Below, one piece after another: positions 1 to 8,012 of a stretch of DNA of 64,000 nt. The stretch's first letter is position 1. Every line of letters starts with the position of its first letter. The DNA is taken from positions 1,116,001 through 1,180,000 of the forward strand of contig NZ_SGXJ01000002.1 in the NCBI RefSeq assembly GCF_004216905.1. The letters run 5' to 3'. The notes beneath the pieces were generated by a model. It was given only the letters and a program-made list of their open reading frames with translations. It did not search any database and had not been told where the DNA came from. This DNA comes from Kribbella sp. VKM Ac-2569 (lineage in GTDB: Bacteria > Actinomycetota > Actinomycetes > Propionibacteriales > Kribbellaceae). The position numbers and the translations under genes are program-made.

Positions 1-4
1 TTTG

Positions 5-77
5 CAGGGCACGAGGGACTTGAACCCCCAACCTTCGGTTTTGGAGACCGATGCTCTGCCAGTTGAGCTAGTGCCCT
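5..77 (-). tRNA. tRNA-Trp (CCA)
   Basis: The reverse complement folds as a 73-nt cloverleaf with a perfect 7-bp acceptor stem (AGGGCAC with GTGCCCT). The anticodon loop is CTCCAAA, giving anticodon CCA, so it is the tryptophan tRNA. The terminal CCA is not encoded. In actinobacteria this tRNA usually lies just upstream of secE-nusG; on this strand those genes would lie beyond the left edge. Confidence 0.95.
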
Positions 78-367
78 CTGCAATCCATCCGGACGCCGCG
101 TCGGACCTGATCTCGGGCATGCCGGATCAGGGCCACCAACGCCCGGACCTAGAGAAGTGTACGGGGTTCGAGCCACCTGGTCGAACTCAGCCTCTCGGCG
201 TCAGTCCGGCCTGACCCTGCCCGCACGACCCCTGGTTGGGCGCCGCACCGCGGACAGAACCATACAACCTCCAGATGGTCCCAACGGACAGTCCCCCCGG
301 CGCGTTCCCCGCCCGCCCCGTGAAACCCGGAAGCAGCGCCGTACGGCGTGGTGCCAGGATGGGCCGT
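78..367. other. Intergenic region, no gene seen
   Basis: About 290 bases separate the divergent tRNA-Trp and aminotransferase genes. Short open frames here look like GC-rich noise, and no convincing promoter, hairpin or riboswitch was found. The ribosome binding site AGGA at 356-359 belongs to the downstream aminotransferase. Confidence 0.5.
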
Positions 368-1561
368 ATGGGTTCCAGGATCTCGGCGCGGATCGGCGCC
401 ATCAGTGAATCGGCGACGCTGGCGGTCGACGCCAAGGCGAAAGCGCTCAAAGCGGCCGGGCGCCCGGTGATCGGGTTCGGCGCGGGCGAGCCGGACTTCC
501 CGACGCCGGACTACATCGTCGAGGCGGCGGTCGCGGCGGCGCGGGATCCGAAGAACCACCGCTACAGCCCCGCGGGCGGCCTGCCGGAGCTCAAGCAGGC
601 GATCGCGGCCAAGACCAAGCGGGACTCCGGCTACGAGATCGAGGCGTCCCAGGTCCTGGTCACGAACGGCGGCAAGCACGCGGTATACAACGCGTTCGCG
701 ACGCTGCTCGACCCGGGGGACGAGGTGCTGCTGCCGGCGCCGTACTGGACGACGTACCCGGAGACGATCCGGCTGGCCGGCGGCGTGCCGGTCGAGGTGC
801 TCGCCGACGAGTCGCAGAACTACTGCGTCACCGTGGAGCAGCTCGAGGCGGCCCGGACCTCGAAGACCAAGGCTCTCCTGTTCTGCTCACCGTCGAACCC
901 GACCGGCGCGGTCGACAGCCCGGAGGCGATCGAGGCGATCGGCCGGTGGGCGCTCGAGCACGACCTGTGGGTGATCACGGACGAGATCTACGAGCACCTG
1001 ACATACGGCGACGTACGGGCGACCTCGATCCCGGTCGCCGTACCGGAGCTCGCCGACAAGACCGTCGTACTGAACGGTGTCGCCAAGACGTACGCGATGA
1101 CCGGCTGGCGGGTCGGCTGGATGATCGGGCCGAAGGACGTCATCAAGGCCGCGACGAACCTGCAGTCGCACCAGACCTCGAACGTCTGCAACATCGCCCA
1201 GCGGGCCGCGCTCGCCGCGGTATCCGGCGACCTGAGCGCGGTCGACGAGATGAAGGTCGCGTTCGACCGGCGCCGCCGGACCATGGTCCGGATGCTCAAC
1301 GAGATCCCCGGTGTCGAATGCCCCGAGCCGACCGGCGCGTTCTACGCGTACCCGTCGGTCAAGGGCGTGTTCGGCAAGGAGATCAACGGGCGTACGCCGA
1401 CCACGTCCGCCGAGCTGGCCGATCTGATCCTCGACGAGGTCGAGGTGGCGGTCGTGCCGGGTGAGGCGTTCGGCGCGCCCGGGTACCTGCGGCTGTCGTA
1501 CGCGCTGGGCGACGACGACCTGGCCGAGGGCCTCGGCCGGATCGCCAAATTGCTGAGCTGA
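368..1561 (+). CDS. aspC: PLP-dependent class I aminotransferase, aspartate aminotransferase-like
   Basis: This 397-residue protein is a fold-type I PLP aminotransferase that probably transfers the amino group between aspartate and 2-oxoglutarate in the cytoplasm. The N-terminal GAGEPDF motif, the SNPTG motif of the cofactor site and the lysine in [15 protein letters not shown] (near residue 240, the Schiff-base lysine) are all visible, and the length is normal. The frame is open further upstream, but ATG 368 is chosen because AGGA lies 8 bases before it and MGSRIS matches the family N-terminus; ATG 359 is possible. It sits between tRNA-Trp and the adenosine deaminase gene, a neighbourhood conserved in actinobacteria. 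Exact amino-acid preference cannot be read from sequence; the family assignment is secure. Confidence 0.93.
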   Translation: MGSRISARIGAISESATLAVDAKAKALKAAGRPVIGFGAGEPDFPTPDYIVEAAVAAARDPKNHRYSPAGGLPELKQAIAAKTKRDSGYEIEASQVLVTNGGKHAVYNAFATLLDPGDEVLLPAPYWTTYPETIRLAGGVPVEVLADESQNYCVTVEQLEAARTSKTKALLFCSPSNPTGAVDSPEAIEAIGRWALEHDLWVITDEIYEHLTYGDVRATSIPVAVPELADKTVVLNGVAKTYAMTGWRVGWMIGPKDVIKAATNLQSHQTSNVCNIAQRAALAAVSGDLSAVDEMKVAFDRRRRTMVRMLNEIPGVECPEPTGAFYAYPSVKGVFGKEINGRTPTTSAELADLILDEVEVAVVPGEAFGAPGYLRLSYALGDDDLAEGLGRIAKLLS

Positions 1562-1586
1562 TTTCGCGGGGCGGGTAGGGGATCGG

Positions 1587-1592
1587 TAACCT
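1587..1592 (+). promoter_or_regulatory. Candidate -10 box for leaderless add mRNA
   Basis: TAACCT fits the TANNNT -10 pattern and ends 6 bases before ATG 1599. There is no Shine-Dalgarno sequence before this start, so transcription probably begins at or beside the start codon. The -35 is weak. Confidence 0.45.
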
Positions 1593-1598
1593 TCGGTA

Positions 1599-2633
1599 AT
1601 GACGCAGCGGGATCTGCGGGTGCTGCCGAAAACACACCTGCATCTGCACTTCTCCGGGTCGATGCGGCACCTGACGCTGGTCGAGCTGGCGGACAAGCAC
1701 GGCGTACGGCTGCCGGACGCGCTGCGGACCGATTGGCCGCCGGAGCTGTCGGCGGCGGACGAGCGCGGCTGGTTCCGGTTCCAGCGGCTGTACGACATCG
1801 CGCGCTCGGTGCTGCGGACGGAGGACGACGTACGGCGTCTGGTCCGCGAGGCGGCCGAGGACGACCGGGCAGACGGCTCGCGCTGGCTGGAGATCCAGGT
1901 GGACCCGTCCGGGTACGCGAGCCGCTTCCACGGGATCACCGAGTTCACCGACCTGGTGCTGGACGCCGCCCGCGACGCGTCGGCGTCGACGGGAATCGCC
2001 GTCCAGGTCATCATCGCCGCCAACCGGACCCGGCATCCGCTCGACGCCCGCACACTGGCGCGGCTGGCATCGCAGTACGTCGGACGTGGCGTGGTCGGGT
2101 TCGGCCTGTCGAACGACGAGCGGCGCGGTACGACGTCCGAGTTCGAACCGGCCTTCCGGATCGCCCGCCACGCCGGGCTGCTCGCGGCGCCGCACGGTGG
2201 TGAGCTGTGCGGTCCGGCGACTGTACGCACCTGTCTGGACGAACTGGGCGCCGGCCGCATCGGCCACGGCGTCCGCTCCGTCGAGGACCCTGACCTCCTG
2301 AAGCGCATCGTCGACGCGCAGATCGCGTTGGAGGTCTGCCCCGCGTCCAACGTCTCTCTAGGCGTCTACCGGCGCCCCGAGGACGTCCCCCTCCGCAAGC
2401 TCTACGAGGCAGGCGCTCGGATCGCCCTCGGCGCCGACGATCCCCTGCTCTTCGGCTCCCGCCTGGCCGAACAGTACGAAACCGCTCGCGCCGTCCACGG
2501 CTTCACAGACTCCGAGCTCGCCGACCTTGCCCGCAGCTCGGTCCTGGCCTCCACCGCCCCACCCGAGGTCCAGAAGACCCTCCTCACCGAAATCGACGAA
2601 TGGCTGGGAACTCCCGTCACAGTCCCGGCCTGA
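1599..2633 (+). CDS. add: Adenosine deaminase
   Basis: This 344-residue cytoplasmic enzyme converts adenosine or deoxyadenosine to inosine and ammonia in purine salvage. It shows the N-terminal metal-binding KTHLHLHFSGS motif, the catalytic Glu in APHGGE, RIGHG with the following metal histidine, the CPASN motif and the GADDP motif that carries the metal aspartate. The size is normal for bacterial add. The start has no ribosome binding site and appears leaderless. Its last 34 bases overlap the start of the histidine phosphatase, suggesting coupled translation. HGGE instead of the more common HAGE and GADDP instead of SDDP are mild variations, so a relative acting on another purine nucleoside is possible. 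Confidence 0.92.
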   Translation: MTQRDLRVLPKTHLHLHFSGSMRHLTLVELADKHGVRLPDALRTDWPPELSAADERGWFRFQRLYDIARSVLRTEDDVRRLVREAAEDDRADGSRWLEIQVDPSGYASRFHGITEFTDLVLDAARDASASTGIAVQVIIAANRTRHPLDARTLARLASQYVGRGVVGFGLSNDERRGTTSEFEPAFRIARHAGLLAAPHGGELCGPATVRTCLDELGAGRIGHGVRSVEDPDLLKRIVDAQIALEVCPASNVSLGVYRRPEDVPLRKLYEAGARIALGADDPLLFGSRLAEQYETARAVHGFTDSELADLARSSVLASTAPPEVQKTLLTEIDEWLGTPVTVPA

Positions 2634-3199
2634 CCTACCTCGCCCGGCACGGCCAAACCGAATGGAACGTCGCGGGCCGCCGGCAAGGCCGTCTCGACTC
2701 GCCACTCACTCCACTCGGCCTCGAACAGGCCCACCGGAATGCTCACTTGCTGACCGGCCAAGGCATCGACGCGATCTTCGCCAGCCCACTCGAGCGAGCA
2801 CGACGTACGGCCTCGATCATCGCTTCTGGGCTCGGACTGACCATCCAGGTTGTCGACGACCTGGCCGAGATCGACCACGGGTTGTGGTCGGGGCTCGGGT
2901 CGGGAGAGATCGACGCGCGGTGGCCGGGGCAGCGGGACGTGCGGGAGCGGGAGAAGTACACCTATCGGTTTCCGGAGGGTGAGAGCTACGCGGACGGCGA
3001 GGTGCGCGCCGGACGGGTGCTGGAGGAGATCGGGCGGAGCGGCGTACGGCGGCCTTTGCTGGTGTCGCACGAGATGATCGGGCGGATGCTGCTGCGACGG
3101 CTCGGCGTACCGGATGCGCTCGGTACGCGGCAGCCGTCCGACGTCGTCTACCGCGTGCGCGCCGGTGGGGTGCTGGAGGGGTTGTCGAGTTCCGGATAA
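2600..3199 (+). CDS. Histidine phosphatase family protein (phosphoglycerate mutase-like)
   Basis: This 199-residue protein belongs to the branch-1 histidine phosphatases. The phosphohistidine motif [10 protein letters not shown] lies near residue 15, the second arginine cluster [10 protein letters not shown] near 56, the acid residue in EIDHGLWSG near 90, and the second catalytic histidine in LLVSHEM near 152. Such enzymes hydrolyse phosphate esters, but the substrate is unknown; true glycolytic mutase is unlikely at this length. ATG 2600 lies inside the end of add (34-base overlap in another frame), implying translational coupling with that purine gene. A slightly later start cannot be excluded, but residues before the RHG motif fit the family. 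Confidence 0.88.
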   Translation: MAGNSRHSPGLTYLARHGQTEWNVAGRRQGRLDSPLTPLGLEQAHRNAHLLTGQGIDAIFASPLERARRTASIIASGLGLTIQVVDDLAEIDHGLWSGLGSGEIDARWPGQRDVREREKYTYRFPEGESYADGEVRAGRVLEEIGRSGVRRPLLVSHEMIGRMLLRRLGVPDALGTRQPSDVVYRVRAGGVLEGLSSSG

Positions 3200-3226
3200 G
3201 TGCTGGTTGCGTTCCGGTTCAGGTCA

Positions 3227-3256
3227 TTGTCCGGGGGTCGGGCGCGGGCCTAACTT
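3227..3256 (+). promoter_or_regulatory. Candidate promoter of the TrpB-like gene
   Basis: A -35 TTGTCC (3227-3232) and a -10 TAACTT (3251-3256) are separated by 18 bases. The -10 ends 7 bases before ATG 3264 and there is no Shine-Dalgarno sequence, so the mRNA is probably leaderless. Confidence 0.55.
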
Positions 3257-3263
3257 TGCGTGC

Positions 3264-4634
3264 ATGACGCCGACGAAGATCCTGCTGCCAGAGGAAGAGC
3301 TGCCGACCCGTTGGTACAACGTGCTGCACGACCTGCCGACGCCGCCGCCGCCGGTGCTCCATCCGGGCACAGGGCAACCGATCGGGCCGGACGATCTCAC
3401 GCCGCTGTTCCCGATGGACCTGATCCTGCAGGAGGTCTCTCAGGAGCAGTACGTCGACATTCCGGGCGAGGTGCTCGACGTCTACCGGCTGTGGCGGCCC
3501 AGCCCGTTGTATCGCGCGCATCGGCTGGAGAAGGCGCTCGATACGCCGGCCCGGATCTACTACAAGTACGAAGGCGTCTCGCCGGCGGGATCACACAAGC
3601 CGAACACCGCAGTCGCCCAGGCGTACTACAACGCGAAGTCCGGCGTCCGGAAGCTCACCACCGAGACCGGCGCCGGGCAGTGGGGTACGGCGCTCGCGTT
3701 CGCCTGCGCGCAGTACGGATTGGAGTGCGAGGTCTGGCAGGTGCGGGCGTCGTACGACCAGAAGCCGTACCGGCGGACGATGATGGAGGTGTTCGGGGCG
3801 ACCGTGCACCCGAGCCCGTCCGACCTGACCGAGGCCGGGCGGAAGATCCTTGCCGGTGACCCCGACTCCACCGGTTCACTCGGGATCGCGATCAGCGAGG
3901 CAGTCGAGGCCGCCCTGCAGGATCCCGAGGTGCACTATGCGCTCGGCTCGGTGCTCAACCACGTGCTGATGCACCAGACCATCATCGGCGAGGAGACGCT
4001 GATGCAGCTCGCGATGGTGGGCGAGACTCCCGACCTGATCGTCGGCTGCACCGGCGGCGGGTCGAACTTCGGCGGCCTGGCGTTCCCGTTCCTGCGGGAG
4101 AAATGGGCCGGCCGGATGTCACCGATCGTGCGCGCGGTCGAGCCGGCCGCGTGCCCGTCACTCACCCAGGGCACGTACGCGTACGACTTCGGCGACACCA
4201 TCGGGATGACGCCGTTGATGAAGATGCACACGCTGGGCCACGACTTCATCCCCGACCCGATCCACGCCGGCGGCCTGCGGTACCACGGGATGAGCCCGCT
4301 GATCAGCCACCTCTACGAGACCGGCGAGATCGAGGCGGTCGCCAAACCACAGTCCGAGTGCTTCGCCGCCGGAGTCCAGTTCGCGCGGACCGAGGGCATC
4401 GTCCCCGCGCCCGAGCCCACCCACGCGTTGGCCGCCGCCGTCGAGGAAGCCCAACGCTGCAAGGAGTCCGGCGAGGAGAAGGTCATCCTCACCGCTCTCT
4501 GCGGCCACGGTCACCTCGACCTCGCCGCGTACGACGCCTACCTGTCCAACGCCATCGTCGATCGCACCTGGGAGGACGCCGACATCCAGTCAGCCGTAGC
4601 CGAAGCCCTGACCCACCTGCCCGCGATCGGCTGA
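3264..4634 (+). CDS. TrpB-like PLP-dependent enzyme (TrpB2 type)
   Basis: This 456-residue protein is the long TrpB2 form of the tryptophan synthase beta chain, a fold-type II PLP enzyme that joins indole and serine. The PLP lysine is K112 in [17 protein letters not shown] and the phosphate-binding [11 protein letters not shown] follow. No trpA or other tryptophan gene is near, which is usual for TrpB2 and fits a standalone indole-salvage enzyme. Start ATG 3264 is chosen because a -10 box ends 7 bases upstream, and the product begins [19 protein letters not shown], as in this family. The frame is open upstream but that part reads in a frame of the preceding gene. Substrate other than indole cannot be excluded. 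Confidence 0.92.
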   Translation: MTPTKILLPEEELPTRWYNVLHDLPTPPPPVLHPGTGQPIGPDDLTPLFPMDLILQEVSQEQYVDIPGEVLDVYRLWRPSPLYRAHRLEKALDTPARIYYKYEGVSPAGSHKPNTAVAQAYYNAKSGVRKLTTETGAGQWGTALAFACAQYGLECEVWQVRASYDQKPYRRTMMEVFGATVHPSPSDLTEAGRKILAGDPDSTGSLGIAISEAVEAALQDPEVHYALGSVLNHVLMHQTIIGEETLMQLAMVGETPDLIVGCTGGGSNFGGLAFPFLREKWAGRMSPIVRAVEPAACPSLTQGTYAYDFGDTIGMTPLMKMHTLGHDFIPDPIHAGGLRYHGMSPLISHLYETGEIEAVAKPQSECFAAGVQFARTEGIVPAPEPTHALAAAVEEAQRCKESGEEKVILTALCGHGHLDLAAYDAYLSNAIVDRTWEDADIQSAVAEALTHLPAIG

Positions 4635-4638
4635 CAGG

Positions 4639-5142
4639 TCAGCGCCCACCGCGCTTCCACCACGGCTTGGGCTGCTTCGCCACCGCGGTGAGCCAGTCCT
4701 CCGGGATGGCCCAACCGCGGGAGGTCAACGCGTCGAAGTACTGCACCTTCAGGCTGTCCGGCAGCCAGTACGTCGCCTTGTGGCCGCCGGACACCTCGAA
4801 GTACGTCGTCCGTTGGCGACGGCTCCACACCGTCGCCTGGTTCGAGCTGTAGGCGAGGCGCACGTAGTCCCAGCGCGCCTGCTCGTCGTCCATGTCGAAG
4901 GGGCGCTCGAGGACGCGCGCCTTGCCCTGTGGCTCCTGCTCGATCTCGTCGATCAGCTTCTGCACGACGAGGCGATCGTCGGTGAGCTCCGTCGGCAGCT
5001 GTAGTCCCACCGGATCCAGCACCACCGCACCCAGCTGCGGTCGCGCCACCTCCAGGAACACCTCAAGCAGCGCGAACCCTTCCTCCACCCGTCCGAACCG
5101 CTCCAGCTCAGCGTGCAACGTCGTCACGGCTTCCTCGGGCAT
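4639..5142 (-). CDS. Hypothetical protein, 167 residues
   Basis: I do not recognise a family for this soluble, acidic to neutral protein. It is rich in Trp and Arg near its C-terminus (WDYVRLAYSSN, YFEVSGGHKATYWLP, SRGWAIPEDWL, and a basic KPWWKRGGR tail) and has no signal peptide or membrane segment. Codon use is like its neighbours, so it is likely a real gene. It is transcribed away from the XRE operon; its start ATG 5142 lies 6 bases after a TAAAGT -10 box without a ribosome binding site. The -35 region falls inside the first TGCCCC array, so it is probably co-regulated with the divergent operon. It ends 5 bases from the TrpB-like gene on the opposite strand. Confidence 0.75.
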   Translation of the reverse strand: MPEEAVTTLHAELERFGRVEEGFALLEVFLEVARPQLGAVVLDPVGLQLPTELTDDRLVVQKLIDEIEQEPQGKARVLERPFDMDDEQARWDYVRLAYSSNQATVWSRRQRTTYFEVSGGHKATYWLPDSLKVQYFDALTSRGWAIPEDWLTAVAKQPKPWWKRGGR

Positions 5143-5148
5143 CCCACA

Positions 5149-5154
5149 ACTTTA
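5149..5154 (-). promoter_or_regulatory. Candidate -10 box for the leaderless 167-residue gene
   Basis: Read on the minus strand this is TAAAGT, ending 6 bases before ATG 5142. The matching -35 position (about 5172-5178) lies in the TGCCCC array, so a protein bound there would block this promoter. Confidence 0.45.
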
Positions 5155-5174
5155 GAGCGCCAACGGTGAGGGGC

Positions 5175-5330
5175 TGCCCCTATCTGCCCCGGGATGCCCC
5201 GGCGTCCTCACGCTCAGCAACCGTCTTTCCACGCCGAAATCACCGCCGATTCGCCGCCGCAGTCCATCCACGGCAGCCGAGAACCCCTTTTTCCACAGGG
5301 ATTCGGGGCAGATCGGGGCACTGTGGGGCA
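5175..5330. promoter_or_regulatory. Mirrored arrays of 10-bp-phased TGCCCC / GGGGCA repeats
   Basis: TGCCCC occurs at 5175, 5185 and 5195, exactly 10 bases apart. Its reverse complement GGGGCA occurs at 5305, 5315 and 5325 with the same phase. The two triplets form a large inverted repeat with a 104-base centre between two divergent genes. ATCTGCCCC is shared by both arms (5182-5190 and, inverted, 5305-5313 and 5325-5333). The phase of one helical turn suggests a regulator binding one DNA face, perhaps the XRE-type protein encoded at 5393, with possible looping. That role is inference. Confidence 0.6.
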
Positions 5331-5379
5331 GATCGTCCACAGGGCCCGATTTCGCCGTCGCAGAGGGTGTTCAGCGTCT

Positions 5380-5385
5380 TACAGT
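5380..5385 (+). promoter_or_regulatory. Candidate -10 box for the XRE-type regulator
   Basis: TACAGT ends 7 bases before ATG 5393, and no Shine-Dalgarno sequence precedes the start, so the operon mRNA is probably leaderless. The -35 is not clear, which would fit activation from the GGGGCA array upstream. Confidence 0.45.
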
Positions 5386-5392
5386 TACCGCC

Positions 5393-6739
5393 ATGTCAGG
5401 GCCGAACGAGTTTCTCCGCGAGGCGCGGGAGCGCACCCCATCACGGCGCGCGCCGGGTGAACACATGTCCCGGAGCGAGCTGGCCGACACCATCTGCGCG
5501 TGGCTCTGGGACACGACCGAGATCAAGTACGAGCTCGACGGCCACTACATCGCCAAGCTGGAACGCGGCGCGGTCCGCTGGCCCGGCGCGGCGTACCGCT
5601 CCGGGCTGCGCCACGTGCTCGGCGTTGCCTCCGACAACGACCTCGGCTTCTTCCCGCCCTCCGGCGTCTCCCTGACCGAGCCGGAGCTGGCGCCGCCCGC
5701 GTCGATGGCAGGCCACGACGACGACCTGGTGAACGCGGGCGACGAGTCCATCGGGTTGCTGTCGTTCGCCGAGGAGTCGAACGTCGGCGAGCTCACCGTC
5801 GAACAGCTGCACGCCGACATCGAGCGGATCGCGCAGTCGTACCTGCGGACGCCGATCAGGCCGTTGTTCGCGAAGAGCCGTGCGATCCGGGACCGCGCGT
5901 TCGGACTGCTGGCCGGCAACCAGTCGCCGCGCCAGTCCCGTGACCTGTACGCGGCCGCCGGCTGGGCGATCACCCTGCTCGCCTGGATGTCGGTCGACCT
6001 CGGCCGGCCGGACATCGCCGAGGGTCATACCCGTACAGCCTGGGCCTGCGCCGAGGCCGCGGATCACGACGTACTGCGGGGCTGGATCCGCGCGACCCAG
6101 CACACCGCCGCGTTCTGGCAGGAGGACTTCGCCCGCGCGGCGTCGTACGCCGAGGACGGTCTTCGGTACAACGCCGGCACGGCAAGGCTCTTCCTCGCCA
6201 GCGCGGCCTCCGTCGACCTCGCCCGCGCCGGACGCACGGACAAGGCCCGTGATCTCCTCGACGTCGCCCGAACCCTCGCCGTCCGTCCGGCCGATTCCGA
6301 ACCAGGCGGAGTCCTGCTCTGTACGCCGGAACGCGCCGAAGGACTGTGGGCGGACACGCACCTGGCGTTCGGCGACGCACAACGGACCGCGGATCACGCC
6401 GACCACAGCATCGCCCTGTTCGAGGCCGTCCCGTACGCACTCCGGAACGCGGGCTCCGAACGGATGGCACGTCTCCAGCAGGCGAAGGCGCGGCTGCTCC
6501 TCGGACATCTCGACGGTGCGATCGAGGCGGTCGACCCGGTTCTGGAGCTCCAGCCGGAGTACCGCGTTCGCCCGTTGATCCAGCGCCTCGCGGAGGTCGC
6601 GGCCCTGACAGCGCCGTACGCGCGCAGTCCGAAGGGCCGGATGCTGCGGGACCGGATCGCCGAGTTCACGCAGCAACCGGGACTACCGGCCCGCCTGACG
6701 ACCCCGAACCGACGACGCGTGATCGAGGAGCACACATGA
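5393..6739 (+). CDS. Large XRE-type transcriptional regulator with helical repeat C-terminus
   Basis: This 448-residue protein has an N-terminal helix-turn-helix-like domain (about residues 20-75, with SRSELADTICAWLW and GHYIAKLERGAVRWP) and a long alpha-helical region (about 140-430) with alanine- and leucine-rich repeats resembling TPR units. Similar large XRE-plus-TPR regulators are common in actinobacteria and usually bind a peptide or small signal through the TPR part. It starts the operon 5393-8012 and its stop overlaps the next start as ATGA. It is the best candidate to bind the TGCCCC arrays upstream; that is inference. There is no signal peptide or membrane segment. Target genes beyond this operon cannot be named. 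Confidence 0.82.
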   Translation: MSGPNEFLREARERTPSRRAPGEHMSRSELADTICAWLWDTTEIKYELDGHYIAKLERGAVRWPGAAYRSGLRHVLGVASDNDLGFFPPSGVSLTEPELAPPASMAGHDDDLVNAGDESIGLLSFAEESNVGELTVEQLHADIERIAQSYLRTPIRPLFAKSRAIRDRAFGLLAGNQSPRQSRDLYAAAGWAITLLAWMSVDLGRPDIAEGHTRTAWACAEAADHDVLRGWIRATQHTAAFWQEDFARAASYAEDGLRYNAGTARLFLASAASVDLARAGRTDKARDLLDVARTLAVRPADSEPGGVLLCTPERAEGLWADTHLAFGDAQRTADHADHSIALFEAVPYALRNAGSERMARLQQAKARLLLGHLDGAIEAVDPVLELQPEYRVRPLIQRLAEVAALTAPYARSPKGRMLRDRIAEFTQQPGLPARLTTPNRRRVIEEHT

Positions 6740-7374
6740 TCAGGGAAGTCCGCGATCACTGGTACTGGCGCCCGAACTGGCGTCCCGGGCGATCGTTCTA
6801 CACGTGGCACGTCGTCTTCCCGAACGACGCCGTGCTGACCGACGTGCACTCGGCGTACCGGCGGCTGGTCGGTGCGCTGCCCGGGATCACGCCGGTGCCG
6901 GTCCAATGGCTGCACCTCACGCTGCAGGGCATCGGGTTCGCCGACAAGGTCCCGCAGTCGGACCTCGACCCGATCATCGAGGCGGCGCAACGGCGGCTCG
7001 AGTACTTCCGCCCGTTCGAGATCAAGCTCGGCCCCGCGGTCGTCGACGCCGAGAGCCTGCAGCTCCCGGTCTCCCCCGTCGACCGTCTGCGCCGTCTGCG
7101 CGCCCAGCTCCGTGCGGCGATCACCGACGTCTGGGGCAGTGACTCCGTCCCCGCACTGCCCGAACTCGACCCACACGTCTCACTCGGCTACTGGAATCAG
7201 CCCGCCCCCGCCGAACCGCTCCGCCAACGCGTCAACGCCCTGGCCGGCGGCGTCGCCAGAACCGAGATCAGCCGCGTAAGCCTGATCAACCTGAACCGCG
7301 ATCACAACCAGTACGAGTGGACCACCTACGCGAGCCTCCAGCTCGGGGCACGGCCTACTGGAGGGAGCTCATGA
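6736..7374 (+). CDS. 2H phosphoesterase / 2'-5' RNA ligase-like protein
   Basis: This 212-residue cytoplasmic protein belongs to the two-histidine phosphoesterase superfamily. The two catalytic motifs are visible as LHLTLQG (near residue 56) and DPHVSLGYW (near 147), spaced as in LigT/CPDase enzymes. Members open or join 2'-5' phosphodiester or cyclic phosphate bonds in RNA or nucleotides. ATG 6736 overlaps the stop of the regulator (ATGA), and its own stop overlaps the next start in the same way, so the three proteins are translationally coupled. The context between a signal-responsive regulator and an antitoxin-like protein hints at RNA or cyclic-nucleotide processing under stress, but the substrate is not known. 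Confidence 0.85.
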   Translation: MIREVRDHWYWRPNWRPGRSFYTWHVVFPNDAVLTDVHSAYRRLVGALPGITPVPVQWLHLTLQGIGFADKVPQSDLDPIIEAAQRRLEYFRPFEIKLGPAVVDAESLQLPVSPVDRLRRLRAQLRAAITDVWGSDSVPALPELDPHVSLGYWNQPAPAEPLRQRVNALAGGVARTEISRVSLINLNRDHNQYEWTTYASLQLGARPTGGSS

Positions 7375-8012
7375 GCACCGTCAGCCCTTTGGCCGGCGAC
7401 GCGGCGTCGCTGATCATCCGCGCGCTCCTGGACTTCAGGAGCCTCTGGACCACCCACGACCTAGTGACGACCACCGGCGTTCCCGCGCAGACCATTCGCC
7501 GGGTGGTCAACCGGCTCGAGCGCGAAGAACTCGTGGAGCGTCAGGCACCCGGAGTCGTCGCCGTACCGAGCTGGCTCACCCTGCTCCGCCGCTGGAACGA
7601 GGAGGTCCGCTTCAGCCGTGACGTCCGTCTGACGTACTGGCGCAGCAAACACGGCGCCCAGCCGCTCCTGGACCGTGTCGCGACCACACCTGTTCGTCAC
7701 GCAGTCAGCGGCGCGCGTGCGGCACAGATGTGGGCGGCAGAGACACCGGCCGGCCCGACCGTGATCTACACCCCGGACGCGCGGGCTGCTGCCACGGTGT
7801 GGGAGCTCGTGCCGGCCAGGGGCAGGTCCATCATCCTGGCTGAGCCTTCCGGGGATGTCGTCTACACCCGTTCCCGGAAGACCGACAGCGGCCTCCGGCT
7901 CGCTGCACCCGCGCAGGTCCTCGCAGACCTACTGACGGGTGCAGCGTCGGCCGGCGCTGCTGAACCTCTGACGCTCTGGATGCTGCAGCACGAACTCGAG
8001 TGGCGTTACTGA
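7371..8012 (+). CDS. Winged-helix protein, AbiEi-antitoxin-like
   Basis: This 213-residue protein has an N-terminal winged helix-turn-helix (about residues 10-62; LWTTHDLVTTTGVPAQTIRRVVNRLEREELVER). Its C-terminal part ends in a segment like GLRLAAPAQVLADLLTG, which resembles the end of AbiEi-type antitoxin domains, where a similar PLQVYLDLL segment occurs. That resemblance is by eye and only moderate. The start ATG 7371 follows GGAGGGAG and overlaps the stop of the phosphoesterase gene. No AbiEii-type nucleotidyltransferase toxin is adjacent, so it is not a standard type IV toxin-antitoxin pair. Its last 7 bases overlap the end of the convergent FAD oxidoreductase gene. It may be a DNA-binding accessory of the operon. 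Confidence 0.68.
   Translation: MSTVSPLAGDAASLIIRALLDFRSLWTTHDLVTTTGVPAQTIRRVVNRLEREELVERQAPGVVAVPSWLTLLRRWNEEVRFSRDVRLTYWRSKHGAQPLLDRVATTPVRHAVSGARAAQMWAAETPAGPTVIYTPDARAAATVWELVPARGRSIILAEPSGDVVYTRSRKTDSGLRLAAPAQVLADLLTGAASAGAAEPLTLWMLQHELEWRY

Noticed and set aside
7371-8012. A complete type IV (AbiEi/AbiEii) toxin-antitoxin system
   Set aside because: No AbiEii-like nucleotidyltransferase follows either this gene or the DUF559 gene at 15732.
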